Below, in pieces: positions 1 through 8,143 of a DNA stretch of 64,000 nt. The stretch lies in NCBI RefSeq assembly GCF_016860545.1, contig NZ_BNEB01000005.1, forward strand, positions 1,240,001 to 1,304,000. Reading direction: 5' to 3'. The notes beneath the pieces were generated by a model. The model saw only the letters and a program-made list of their open reading frames with translations. It was not told the DNA's origin and did not search any database. The translations under genes and the position numbers were made by a program. The first letter of the stretch is position 1; every line of letters starts with the position of its first letter. The stretch is from Streptomyces asoensis (GTDB taxonomy: Bacteria > Actinomycetota > Actinomycetes > Streptomycetales > Streptomycetaceae).

Positions 1-962
1 ATGCGCTGGGTCTGCCGGGCCTTCGCGGCCTGCTTCTCGCTGGCCTCGCTGCGGAACTTGCGGCCGATCTTGTCGTTGTCGTTGCCCGCCTTGCGGCGGG
101 CGTTCTTCACGCCCTTGTCCATCCAGGAACGCTGGGTCTGCGCACGGTCCTGGAGGGCCGCCTTCTTGTCGGCGTACTCCTCGAAGTCCTCGCGGGCGTG
201 CCGGCGGGCCGTGTCCCGCTCCTCCAGGTAGGCGTCGTAGCCGCCGCCGTAGAGGTTGACCTGCTGCTGGGCGAGGTCGAGTTCGAGGACCTTGGTGACG
301 GTGCGGGTGAGGAACTCGCGGTCGTGGCTGACGACGACGGTGCCGGCCCGCAGACCGGTCACGAAGCGTTCGAGGCGCTCCAGGCCGTCGAGGTCCAGGT
401 CGTTGGTCGGCTCGTCGAGGAGGAAGACGTCGTAGCGGGACAGGAGCAGGGAGGCGAGGCCCGCGCGGGCGGCCTGTCCGCCGGACAGCGAGGTCATCGG
501 CTGGTCGAGGTCGATCCCGAGGCCGAGGGAGTCGGCGACCTCCGCGGCGCGTTCGTCCAGGTCGGCGCCGCCCAGGTCGAGCCAGCGTTCCAGGCTCGTC
601 GCGTACGCGTCGTCGGCTCCGGGCGCGCCGTCCACCAGGGCCTGGGTGGCCTCGTCCATGGTGCGCTGGGCCTCGGCGACGCCGGTGCGGCGGGCGAGGA
701 ACTCGCGCACGCTCTCACCGGGGCGGCGCTCCGGTTCCTGGGGCAGATGGCCGACGGTGGCGTTCGGCGAGGAGAGCCGGAGCTCGCCCTGCTCGGGCGT
801 GCTGAGCCCGGCGAGCAGCTTCAGCAGGGTGGACTTGCCCGCGCCGTTGGCGCCGACGAGCCCGATCACGTCCCCGGGGGCGACGACGAGGTCGAGCCCG
901 GAGAAGAGGGAGCGGTCGCCGTGGCCGGCGGCGAGGTTCTTGGCGACGAGGGTGGCAGTCAT
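1..962 (-). CDS. ABC-F family ATP-binding protein (3' end outside window)
   Basis: Soluble tandem-ATPase protein of the ABC-F family, which acts on the ribosome rather than in membrane transport. Starting from the ATG at 962, the first domain has a Walker A (GANGAGKSTLL, near residue 37), the signature LSGGQAARAG and the Walker B LLDEPTNDLDL, followed by the charged inter-domain linker rich in Arg, Lys and Gln. About 320 residues are visible; the second ATPase domain lies beyond position 1. No membrane segments are seen. It diverges from the flavoenzyme gene at 1056, leaving under 100 bases for both promoters. A second ABC-F gene lies at 17.7 kb. Whether this one gives antibiotic resistance or is a housekeeping translation factor cannot be told from the part seen. 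Confidence 0.9.
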   Translation of the reverse strand, partial: MTATLVAKNLAAGHGDRSLFSGLDLVVAPGDVIGLVGANGAGKSTLLKLLAGLSTPEQGELRLSSPNATVGHLPQEPERRPGESVREFLARRTGVAEAQRTMDEATQALVDGAPGADDAYATSLERWLDLGGADLDERAAEVADSLGLGIDLDQPMTSLSGGQAARAGLASLLLSRYDVFLLDEPTNDLDLDGLERLERFVTGLRAGTVVVSHDREFLTRTVTKVLELDLAQQQVNLYGGGYDAYLEERDTARRHAREDFEEYADKKAALQDRAQTQRSWMDKGVKNARRKAGNDNDKIGRKFRSEASEKQAAKARQTQR

Positions 963-1055
963 CAGGTCGTAGATCCTAGTGGCCGTGGCGGGGTGCGGTG
1001 CCGCGGGACCGTCCGTCGCCTCGCCCTGCCGTGCGCGCTCCGTTACCGTCCGGCC

Positions 1056-2021
1056 GTGGACACTCGGTGGAACAGCGATGTGATCGTGGTCGGCGGCGGG
1101 GTCATCGGGCTGACGACGGCCCTCGCGCTGGCCGAAGGCGGCTCGCGGGTCCGGGTCTGGACCCGCGAGCCGGTCGAGCGGACCACCTCGGCCGTGGCCG
1201 GTGCGCTGTGGTGGCCGTACCACATCGAGCCCGAGGCGTCGGCGCGGGCCTGGGCGCTGAGCTCGCTGGAGGTCTACGAACGGCTGGCCGCACGGCCCGC
1301 GCAGACCGGTGTGCGGCTGGTCGAGGGGGTCCTCGGCGAGACGGATCCGGCGGAGGTCGAGGGCTGGGCGGCTGGCCGGCTGACGGGTCTGCGCAGCTCC
1401 ACGGCGCGCGAGTACGGCGCGGGGACGGGCGTGCGGTTGCGGCTGCCGCTGATCGACATGGCGGTGTTCCTGCCCTGGCTCCGGCAGCGGCTGCGCCTCG
1501 CGGGCGGCACGGTCGAGGAGCGCACGGTCGCCGATCTCGCCGAGGCCGAGGCCGCGGTGGTGGTCAACTGCACGGGGCTCGGCGCCCGGGAACTGGCGGC
1601 GGACGCGTCGGTGCGGCCCGTGCGGGGGCAGCTCGTCGTCGTGGAGAACCCGGGCCTCGACACCTGGCTCGTCTCGACGGGCCCGGACGGTGAGATGGCC
1701 TACCTGTTCCCGCACGCGGGGCGGCTGCTGCTGGGCGGCACCGCGCAGGACGGGATCTGGTCGCTGGAGCCCGACCCGGAGGTGGCCGAGGCGATCGTGC
1801 GGCGCTGTGCCGCCCTGCGGCCGGAGGTCGCCGGGGCGCGGATCCTGGAGCACCGGGTGGGGCTGCGGCCGGTCCGGGACGCGGTCCGGCTGGAACGGGC
1901 GGAGCTGCCCGACGGACGGCCGGTGGTGCACCACTACGGGCACGGCGGGGCGGGCGTCACCGTGGCGTGGGGGTGCGCGCGGGAGGCGGCCGCGCTGGTG
2001 CGCGCGGCCGCCTCCGGCTGA
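1056..2021 (+). CDS. FAD-dependent oxidoreductase, D-amino-acid oxidase family
   Basis: Predicted flavoenzyme of 321 residues that would oxidise a D-amino acid or similar amine to the imino acid with release of hydrogen peroxide. The GTG at 1056 is chosen because the dinucleotide-binding Rossmann motif VVGGGVIGLTTALALAEGG starts about ten residues later; the frame is open far upstream but has no domain there. Further family marks are ALWWPYHIEP near residue 50, the strand VVNCTGLGARELA and the C-terminal FAD signature HHYGHGGAGVTVAWGCA. The length suits the DAO family (about 320-350). No signal peptide. Substrate unknown; sarcosine- or glycine-oxidase activity is possible. Confidence 0.88.
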   Translation: MDTRWNSDVIVVGGGVIGLTTALALAEGGSRVRVWTREPVERTTSAVAGALWWPYHIEPEASARAWALSSLEVYERLAARPAQTGVRLVEGVLGETDPAEVEGWAAGRLTGLRSSTAREYGAGTGVRLRLPLIDMAVFLPWLRQRLRLAGGTVEERTVADLAEAEAAVVVNCTGLGARELAADASVRPVRGQLVVVENPGLDTWLVSTGPDGEMAYLFPHAGRLLLGGTAQDGIWSLEPDPEVAEAIVRRCAALRPEVAGARILEHRVGLRPVRDAVRLERAELPDGRPVVHHYGHGGAGVTVAWGCAREAAALVRAAASG

Positions 2022-2045
2022 TCCGGCCGCGGTGCGGCCGGGGTC

Positions 2046-2089
2046 GGTCCTACGGGACGCGGTACGGCGGTCCTACGGGACGCGGTACG
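2046..2089. repeat. 23-bp tandem duplication over a stop codon
   Basis: The 21 bases at 2046-2066 recur exactly at 2069-2089 (period 23). On the minus strand the second copy holds the last codons and TAG stop (2073-2075) of the CocE-type gene, so the first copy is a downstream repeat of that gene end. It looks like a slippage duplication of the gene terminus. Confidence 0.9.
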
Positions 2090-4016
2090 TGCGGTGCGGT
2101 GTCCCGACGCCGTCCAGCGGCCGGGATCCGGGGGCGGCCGGTGCCGCTCCCGCCGTGGCGCGGGCGAAGGCGTCGGCGCCTCCGGCCAGGGGGACCCGGG
2201 CGGAGGTGCGGGCCAGGTCCAGGGTGAGGGTCGGGGTGTCGGCGGGCGGATCGATGAGGTCCTTGTCGGTGCCCGCGACGATCAGCGCGAGCCGGTGACC
2301 GGCGGGGAAGACGTGGTCGGTGGCCGCCAGGTCGAGGGTGAGGGTGTAGGCCCTGCCCGGGGTGAGCGGGACGCCGTGGCCCGGGTCGGCAGAGGTGCCG
2401 AGGTCGGCCCAGCCCCGGCTGACGACTGTCTGCGCCACGTCGGCGGTCTTCGCCGCCGTGTTCTTGAAGCAGGCGCTGTCGCCCGCCGTGCTCGCGCCCC
2501 AGCAGCTGCGGTCGGTGAGGGTGGTGATGCCCTCGCCGCTCGCGGCGTAGTCCCGGACGGTGTCGGGTCCGAGATCGACGAGGACGGCCGTGAGGTGGGC
2601 CGTCGCCGTCGTGGGCGTGGCGGTGACGGTGACCTCGGAGGAACCGGACAGACGCAGGTCGCGGCGGAGGGGCGCGGTGACGAACCCGGCCTTGTCGGGG
2701 GTCGGGGTGTCGATCCGCGCGGCCCAGTCGCTCTCGCTCAGCCGCGGGTCGTCGGTGAAGGCGGCGGTGCCGGTGCCCCTGCGCAGTCCGAGGGTGCCGA
2801 CGCCGGGCCGGTCGCCGGTGGAGGGACGCAGGGTCGCGTTCCGGGTGCCGTGCGGCGGCCACACGGCGGAGGTGGCCCACTGGTCAGGGTGGCGTTCGAT
2901 GTCGGCCATGGGCTCGCGGTCGATGCCGTTGTCGTAGCCGAGCAGTTCGTGGTCGAACCAGCGGTGCAGGGTCTCCACCCAGGCCGAGCGGCGGAAGTCG
3001 AAGGGGTCGACGTGGCCGGTCTGGGAGAGCCAGATCTTGCGGGTGACGCCGTTCTTCGCGAGGGCGTCCCACCACCGGCCGACGTGCGCGGTGCGGACGT
3101 TGAGGTCCTGGAGGCCGTGGACGAGGAAGACGCTGGCCTTCACCTTGCGCGCGTCCTTGACGTAGTCGCGTCCGGCCCACAGCGGTGTCAGGTCACCGGT
3201 GCGCGGCGCCCCGTCGACGAGCCGCTGCTGGACCGCGGCGCACCCGGCGCGGGCCGCGGGGCTCTCGACGTAGTCGGAGAGCCAGTCGGGCCCGGAGTCG
3301 TAGAGCGGGGCGCCCTGGGAGAAGTAGTAGTCGTACCAGGTGGAGATGGCGGAGATCGGGACGATGGTCCTCAGGCCCTTCACCCCGGTGGCGGCCACCC
3401 CGTTGGCTATGGTGCCGTCCCAGCTCTTGCCGATCATGCCGGTTCTGCCGTCGGTCCAGTCCGCCTCGGCGGTGGTGGTGCCGGTGCGGGTGGTGTAGGC
3501 CCTGGCGCGGCCGTTGAGCCAGTCGACGACGGCCTTGGCGGAGCGGATGTCGGAGGGGCCTCCGACGTCGACGCAGCCGTCGGAGCGGTTGGTGCCGGCC
3601 AGGTCGACACCGACGAAGGCGTAGCCGCGCGGCACGAAGTAGTTGTCGTAGAAGAGCGGCATCCCGACGATGTCGCCGTCGGCGTCGTAGGTCTTGCGCT
3701 GGCTCTCGTTGCCGCGTCCGCAGCAGGAGTAGTAGGGGCTGGCGTCCATGATGACGGGCACCTTGCGGCCCCGGGCGGCGGCCTCGCGGGGGCGCACGAT
3801 GTCGACGGCGACGCGGTCCGCCCTGCCGTCTGCGTCGCCGTCGAGCCCGGTGTCCACCCAGACGGCCTCCCGGACGGCGTTCTCGTAGGAGTAGACGGGA
3901 CGGCTCTCGCGCGGGGCGCCGTGTGCCGCTCCCGGGGTGAGGAAGACGGCCACCAGCAGGGTGACGGCGGCGGTCGCCAGCGGTCTCCAGATCGTGAAGC
4001 GCATGCGTGTCGACAT
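2073..4016 (-). CDS. Secreted X-Pro dipeptidyl-peptidase-like hydrolase (CocE/NonD, S15)
   Basis: Predicted extracellular serine hydrolase of 647 residues that removes X-Pro dipeptides or cleaves an ester. The ATG at 4016 opens a classical signal peptide (basic start, hydrophobic stretch to about residue 28, AHG-AP cleavage site); the frame is open 31 codons further up but that part is unlike a secretion signal. The alpha/beta-hydrolase core has the nucleophile motif GKSWDGTIANG with Ser near 198, an acid-residue candidate in HGLQDLNV and the His in QTGHVDPF. The last 200 residues form the jelly-roll C-terminal domain of this family. It diverges from the M1 peptidase gene at 4218, suggesting joint use of extracellular protein. 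Substrate is inferred from family only. Confidence 0.88.
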   Translation of the reverse strand: MSTRMRFTIWRPLATAAVTLLVAVFLTPGAAHGAPRESRPVYSYENAVREAVWVDTGLDGDADGRADRVAVDIVRPREAAARGRKVPVIMDASPYYSCCGRGNESQRKTYDADGDIVGMPLFYDNYFVPRGYAFVGVDLAGTNRSDGCVDVGGPSDIRSAKAVVDWLNGRARAYTTRTGTTTAEADWTDGRTGMIGKSWDGTIANGVAATGVKGLRTIVPISAISTWYDYYFSQGAPLYDSGPDWLSDYVESPAARAGCAAVQQRLVDGAPRTGDLTPLWAGRDYVKDARKVKASVFLVHGLQDLNVRTAHVGRWWDALAKNGVTRKIWLSQTGHVDPFDFRRSAWVETLHRWFDHELLGYDNGIDREPMADIERHPDQWATSAVWPPHGTRNATLRPSTGDRPGVGTLGLRRGTGTAAFTDDPRLSESDWAARIDTPTPDKAGFVTAPLRRDLRLSGSSEVTVTATPTTATAHLTAVLVDLGPDTVRDYAASGEGITTLTDRSCWGASTAGDSACFKNTAAKTADVAQTVVSRGWADLGTSADPGHGVPLTPGRAYTLTLDLAATDHVFPAGHRLALIVAGTDKDLIDPPADTPTLTLDLARTSARVPLAGGADAFARATAGAAPAAPGSRPLDGVGTPHRTYRVP

Positions 4017-4217
4017 GCGCGGGACGGTACCGGGGCCGACTCCCGTGCAGAAGAGGGCCGTTGCGGGCCCCCGGTGGCCGGAACACGCCCCTGCGGCGGG
4101 GCCGACCATGACGGCCGAATGGCGATCGTGTGACAGGAGCGGCGGTGGGCAGGTCCTGGGGCACAGGGAGTCAATAGGCTCCGAACAGACCGTGCGACCC
4201 TACGACTTGGAGCTTCC

Positions 4218-5708
4218 GTGCACCGCAGAATCATCGCGCCGGGCGCACTCGCTGCCGCGTCCGTCCTGCTGGCGATCCCGGCATCGGCCGCGAGCGCCTC
4301 CCCCGGCGCCCCGGGTATCGGCGACCCCTACTACCCGGCGTACGGCAACGGCGGATACGACGTCTCCCACTACGACCTGCGGCTGAAGTACCAGCCGGCC
4401 ACGGACGAGCTGGAGGGGACGGCGACGATCCTGGCGCGGACCACGCAGGACCTGTCCCGGTTCGACCTGGACTTCCTGCTGGACGTGAGCGAGGTGCGCG
4501 TCGACGGCGCCAAGGCGGCGTTCACGACCTCGGGCGAGCACGAGCTGGAGATCACCCCCGCAACGCCGCTGGCCAAGGGGGCGGCGGTGACGGTGGTGGT
4601 GCGCTACCGCGGGATCCCCTCCTCGAAGCAGGCGTACGGCTTCACCAGCTGGCACCGCACCCCGGACGGCGGGGTCGGCGCCAACGAGCCCGAGTCGGCC
4701 TGGTGGTGGTTCCCCAGCAACGACCACCCGCTCGACAAGGCCACCTACGACGTCTCGGTGCTGGTGCCCGACGGCTCCCAGGCCATCTCCAACGGCACGC
4801 TCCAGTCGACGAGTTCACGGCTCGGCTGGACCCGCTGGAACTGGCGTTCCGCCAAGCCCCAGGCGACCTACCTGGCCACGCTCGCCGTCGGGAGGTTCGA
4901 CGTCACCACCGGCACGAGCGAGAGCGGCATCCCGGTCGTCAACGCGTACAGCAAGGACCTGGGCGGCAACGCCGGGGCGGCGCGGGCGAGCGTGGAGCGC
5001 ACCGGGGAGATCGCCGACTGGCTGAGCGGGTACTTCGGGCCCTATCCCTTCGACGCGCTCGGCGGGTACGTGCCGAACACGACCACCGGGTACGCGCTCG
5101 AGACGCAGACCCGGCCCTTCTACAGCCCCCGGCAGTTCGCGAACGGCTCCAACGTCTCCGTGGTCGTGCACGAGCTGGCCCACCAGTGGTACGGCGACGA
5201 CGTGTCCGTGGCCGGGTGGAAGGACATCTGGCTCAACGAGGGCTTCGCCCGGTACGCGCAGTGGCTGTGGTCCGAGCACGAGGACGAGGGGACGGCGCGG
5301 GAACTCGCGGACTACGTCTACGCCTCGCATCCGGCGGACGACGCCTTCTGGACCGTGCGGCCGGGCGACCCGGGCGCGGCGAACCAGTTCGACATCGCCG
5401 TCTACGACCGAGGCGCGCTGGCCGTCCAGGCGCTGCGCGAGGAGATCGGCGACGACGCGTTCTTCGCGGTGCTGAAGGGCTGGCCGCGCGAGCGCGCGTA
5501 CGGCAACGCGAGTGTCGCCGACTTCCGGGCGTACGCCGAGCGGATCTCCGGCAGGCAGCTGGGCGCCCTGTTCGACACCTGGCTGTTCCAGCCCGTCAAG
5601 CCGGCCGCGCCGGCGGCGCGTACCTCCTTCGCGAAGGCGTCGGCGGCTCCCGTGCAGCCGAAGTCCTGGAAGAAGATCGCGGCGACGAACGGTGTGCACG
5701 CGCACTGA
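4218..5708 (+). CDS. Secreted M1 family metallopeptidase
   Basis: Zinc aminopeptidase-type enzyme of 496 residues. The GTG start at 4218 opens a signal peptide ending near ASA at residue 25-27. The zinc site HELAHQWYGDD lies at about 318-328 and the third ligand Glu in WLNEGFA near 341, giving the gluzincin HExxH-x18-E arrangement. The family's N-terminal beta-sandwich precedes it. It is shorter than intracellular PepN (about 850 residues) because the large C-terminal helical domain is absent, as in other secreted actinobacterial M1 proteins. A TAGGCT -10-like box occurs upstream near 4173. A strong hairpin follows the gene. Confidence 0.92.
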   Translation: MHRRIIAPGALAAASVLLAIPASAASASPGAPGIGDPYYPAYGNGGYDVSHYDLRLKYQPATDELEGTATILARTTQDLSRFDLDFLLDVSEVRVDGAKAAFTTSGEHELEITPATPLAKGAAVTVVVRYRGIPSSKQAYGFTSWHRTPDGGVGANEPESAWWWFPSNDHPLDKATYDVSVLVPDGSQAISNGTLQSTSSRLGWTRWNWRSAKPQATYLATLAVGRFDVTTGTSESGIPVVNAYSKDLGGNAGAARASVERTGEIADWLSGYFGPYPFDALGGYVPNTTTGYALETQTRPFYSPRQFANGSNVSVVVHELAHQWYGDDVSVAGWKDIWLNEGFARYAQWLWSEHEDEGTARELADYVYASHPADDAFWTVRPGDPGAANQFDIAVYDRGALAVQALREEIGDDAFFAVLKGWPRERAYGNASVADFRAYAERISGRQLGALFDTWLFQPVKPAAPAARTSFAKASAAPVQPKSWKKIAATNGVHAH

Positions 5709-5721
5709 ACGTCGCCGGCGC

Positions 5722-5749
5722 ACGGGGGCCGGGTACTTCCGGCCCCCGT
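5722..5749. terminator. Bidirectional hairpin terminator
   Basis: Perfect 11-bp GC-rich stem with a 6-base loop between the converging M1 peptidase and PfkB kinase genes. No long T-run, as is usual for Streptomyces terminators. Confidence 0.75.
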
Positions 5750-5766
5750 TCCGGTCCGGGCAGGCG

Positions 5767-6741
5767 CTACCGGCCGCTGGCCGCGGCCCGGGCCAGGAGC
5801 GCGTCACGCGGCAGCGCGGCGCTCTGCGTGGCGGGCACCGTGCACGCGTACGCCCCGGCCAGCGCGCCGAACCCGGCGCACCGCAGGGGCGGTTCGCCGC
5901 TCAGGCGGCCGAAGAGGAAGGCGGCCGCGAAGGCGTCGCCCGCGCCGTTGGAGTCGACCACCGGTCCCGGGGGCACGGCGGCCGGGACATGGGTGATCTC
6001 GCCGTCGGCGAGCAGCTGGGCGCCCTTCGCGCCGGCCGTGGCGACGACGACTTCGGCGCGGCCCCGCTCGGCGATGCGGCGCATGGTGGCCTCCGGGTCG
6101 GCCAGCGCGGCCACCGAGACGAAGACGACGTCCGCCTCCCGGGCGAAGGCCTCGTGGTAGGGGTTCTCCCCGTCCCAGTTGTGCAGGTCGGTGGAGATGC
6201 CGACGCCCGCCTCGCGCAGGACGGGCAGGGCCTCGGCACAGGGGTGGGTGATGGACACGTGCGCGTGGCGGCTCGCGGCGGCCAGGGCGCGCAGGGTGTC
6301 CGCCGGGAAGCGGTCGTCCGGGCGCCCGCGGCTGTTGTCGTACAGCGACAGGCGCCGGCCGTCCGGGCCGACCAGGTTGACCGCGCGCTTGGTGCCCGCG
6401 GGCTGCGGGACGGTGGTGAGGGCGATGCCCTTGTCCCGGTGCAGGGCGCGGACCAGGTCCCCTTCGGGGTCGTCGCCCAGGAAGTCGAGGTGATGGACGT
6501 CCAGGCCCAGGGCGGCCAGGCCCAGGGCGACGAAGTCGCCGGTCTGTCCGGCGCGGGCGCGGATCCCGCCGTCGATCATGTAGCTGTCTGCGTACGGGAG
6601 AGGCAGCTCCGGCACGTGGACGATCGTGTCCACGCCCGCCCCGCCCAGGACGAGGACGTCGAAGGCTCCGGGGTCGCCGGAACGTCCGGCCGCCGTCCCG
6701 GCCCCTGCGGAGCTGTCGTGGTTCCCGCTGTCGGCGTGCAT
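5767..6741 (-). CDS. PfkB (ribokinase-like) carbohydrate kinase
   Basis: Kinase of 324 residues that phosphorylates a sugar or nucleoside with ATP. Seen in the sequence: the N-terminal PfkB region VLGGAGVDTIVHV, the Gly-rich lid segment GGIRARAGQTGDFV and the catalytic signature DSNGAGDAFAAAFLFG near the C-terminus, whose Asp is the general base. The ATG at 6741 gives a hydrophilic 20-residue lead before the domain. It lies 5 bases after the macrodomain gene, so the two are one transcript and perhaps act on the same ribose-containing metabolite. Substrate cannot be fixed from sequence; ribokinase, adenosine kinase and fructokinase are all in this family. Confidence 0.87.
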   Translation of the reverse strand: MHADSGNHDSSAGAGTAAGRSGDPGAFDVLVLGGAGVDTIVHVPELPLPYADSYMIDGGIRARAGQTGDFVALGLAALGLDVHHLDFLGDDPEGDLVRALHRDKGIALTTVPQPAGTKRAVNLVGPDGRRLSLYDNSRGRPDDRFPADTLRALAAASRHAHVSITHPCAEALPVLREAGVGISTDLHNWDGENPYHEAFAREADVVFVSVAALADPEATMRRIAERGRAEVVVATAGAKGAQLLADGEITHVPAAVPPGPVVDSNGAGDAFAAAFLFGRLSGEPPLRCAGFGALAGAYACTVPATQSAALPRDALLARAAASGR

Positions 6742-6746
6742 GAGCG

Positions 6747-7229
6747 CTACCCCTCCCCGTGGTCGTACACCGTGACCGCCACGCCCCGCTCCACCAGCCG
6801 CCCGGTGACGAGCGGTTCGACGCGGGACCACTTGCCACCGGCCAGCCCGCAGCCTATCCGGGGCATGTGCACCGACGCGCCGAGGGAGATCGCGTGGTCG
6901 GCGAGGCGGGCCAGGGCCGTGTCGACGGCCGGGTAGCGCACGGGAACCCCCTTGCTGCCCGTCCGGGTGCCGTGCTGTCCGATCATGTTGGCGACCCAGA
7001 CGTCCTGCTGGACCCGGACGAGTTGGAGGGCGCCCAGGGCGAAGTCGTTCGAGGCGCGCCCGCGGTGCCAGGCGCGGTAGGCGGCCTCGGGCTCCGGCCA
7101 GCGGCGGGAGAGCGCCAGGACGAACCCCTTGCCCCATCCCCCGAGGTCGTTGCAGACGTGGGCGATCACCTTGGCGCCCTTCACCGACGGGACGGTGGCG
7201 TCGCCCCGGACGTACGTGATCTCCGGCAT
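6747..7229 (-). CDS. Macrodomain protein (ADP-ribose binding/hydrolase, TARG1-like)
   Basis: A 160-residue protein made only of a macrodomain, a fold that binds ADP-ribose and often removes it from proteins or nucleic acids. The call rests on the first strands ITYVRGDAT, the substrate loop VCNDLGGWGKGFVLALS, the NMIGQHG segment and the PRIGCGLAGGKW loop near the end, which resembles the TARG1/DarG subgroup more than the AF1521 type. It is the first gene of a pair with the PfkB kinase and is divergent from merR. No DarT-like ADP-ribosyltransferase is adjacent, so a toxin-antitoxin role is not supported; clearing ADP-ribose adducts or acyl-ADP-ribose is more likely. Confidence 0.85.
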   Translation of the reverse strand: MPEITYVRGDATVPSVKGAKVIAHVCNDLGGWGKGFVLALSRRWPEPEAAYRAWHRGRASNDFALGALQLVRVQQDVWVANMIGQHGTRTGSKGVPVRYPAVDTALARLADHAISLGASVHMPRIGCGLAGGKWSRVEPLVTGRLVERGVAVTVYDHGEG

Positions 7230-7284
7230 GCCGCCACCGTAGACGACGGCACCGACAGCGGCCGGGGCCCCGGACCGAGCGGTT

Positions 7285-7303
7285 TGTCATCACCGGTGTG
7301 ACA
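7285..7303. promoter_or_regulatory. Inverted-repeat operator upstream of merR
   Basis: TGTCATCACCGGTGTGACA has TGTCA/TGACA arms around CACCGGTG and sits 16 bases before the merR ATG at 7319. Its reverse complement matches 15 of 19 bases with the element at 12871-12889 before caiB, pointing to one regulator for both. Confidence 0.6.
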
Positions 7304-7318
7304 GCGATACTGCTGCAC

Positions 7319-8074
7319 ATGACGATCGAGACCGAGGAGCCGGCCCTCACGGTCGACGAGCTCGCCGCCCGCGCGGGCGTCACGGTACGGACGGTGCGCT
7401 TCTACGGGACCAAGGGGCTGCTGCCTCCGCCGGTGATCGGCCCGCGCCGGGTGGGCCACTACGGCGCGGGGCATCTCGCGCGCCTGGCGCTGATCGAGGA
7501 GCTGCGGCGGCAGGGCCTGACGCTGGCGGCGATCGAACGCTATCTGGACCGGCTGCCGCCCGGACTCGACGCGCACGACCTCGCCGTGCACCGCGCGGTG
7601 GTGGCCTCGTGGGCGCCGGACGCCGTGGAGACGGTGGGGCGTGAGGAACTCGGGCGGCGGGCGGGGCGGCCGCTGGGCCCGCAGGACGTGGACCGCCTCA
7701 CCGCGATGGGCGTGCTGGAGGTGGCCGACGGGGACGCGGACGGAGCCGGAGAGGGCGACGAAGGCGGCGAAGGCGTCTACCGGGTCGACGCCGGGCTGCT
7801 GAGGCTGGGCGTGCGGCTCCTCGACGTGCCGTTGTCGCCGGAGGCGATCCGCGCCGCCCGGACGGTTCTCCTCGACCACGCGCGCGCCGCGGCCCACGAG
7901 TTGTCGCGGATGCTGCGCGAGGAGGTGCCGCAGGGCGACGCGCAGGCGGTCAGGTCGTTGTCGGCGCACATGCAGCCCCTGGTCGTCCAGGCGCTGCTGA
8001 CGGCGTTCCAGCGGTCGCTGACGGACGAGCTGCGGGAGTGGCTCGGGGAGCCGCCCGCGGACGGCTCCCGCTGA
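7319..8074 (+). CDS. MerR family transcriptional regulator
   Basis: DNA-binding regulator of 251 residues. The N-terminal MerR winged helix is clear: TVDELAARAGVTVRTVRFYGTKGLLPPP, then GHYGAGHLARLALIEELRRQGLTLAAIERYL. The remaining 170 residues are an effector domain with no Cys pair, so a metal or redox sensor is unlikely; an acidic insertion rich in Gly and Glu lies near residue 145. The ATG at 7319 is preferred over an in-frame GTG at 7298 because the candidate operator overlaps that GTG. It is divergent from the macrodomain gene and converges on fadB. The shared operator before caiB suggests control of the beta-oxidation genes, probably with an acyl-CoA ligand (inference). Confidence 0.88.
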   Translation: MTIETEEPALTVDELAARAGVTVRTVRFYGTKGLLPPPVIGPRRVGHYGAGHLARLALIEELRRQGLTLAAIERYLDRLPPGLDAHDLAVHRAVVASWAPDAVETVGREELGRRAGRPLGPQDVDRLTAMGVLEVADGDADGAGEGDEGGEGVYRVDAGLLRLGVRLLDVPLSPEAIRAARTVLLDHARAAAHELSRMLREEVPQGDAQAVRSLSAHMQPLVVQALLTAFQRSLTDELREWLGEPPADGSR

Positions 8075-8097
8075 CGGAACCCGGTGACGGACCCCCT

Positions 8098-8141
8098 CGC
8101 CGGGCCCGCCCGCGCCGGTACCGGCGCGGGCGGGCCCGGCG
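8098..8141. terminator. Perfect 44-bp palindrome terminator
   Basis: Two 22-base arms that are exact reverse complements with no spacer, centred on GGTACC, fill the gap between converging merR and fadB. In RNA this folds into a very stable hairpin on either strand, so it should stop transcription in both directions. Confidence 0.85.
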
Positions 8142-8143
8142 GT

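Noticed and set aside
198..1055. Long upstream extension of the flavoenzyme frame
   Set aside because: The extension is antisense to the ABC-F gene and has no protein-like pattern; the FAD motif begins right after the GTG at 1056.
2094..4133. 679-codon plus-strand frame
   Set aside because: It is the antisense shadow of the CocE-type gene (Gly/Val/Arg-rich, no domain), caused by high GC.
6747..7229. DarTG toxin-antitoxin system
   Set aside because: The macrodomain resembles DarG/TARG1 but no ADP-ribosyltransferase gene is next to it, so no toxin-antitoxin claim is made.
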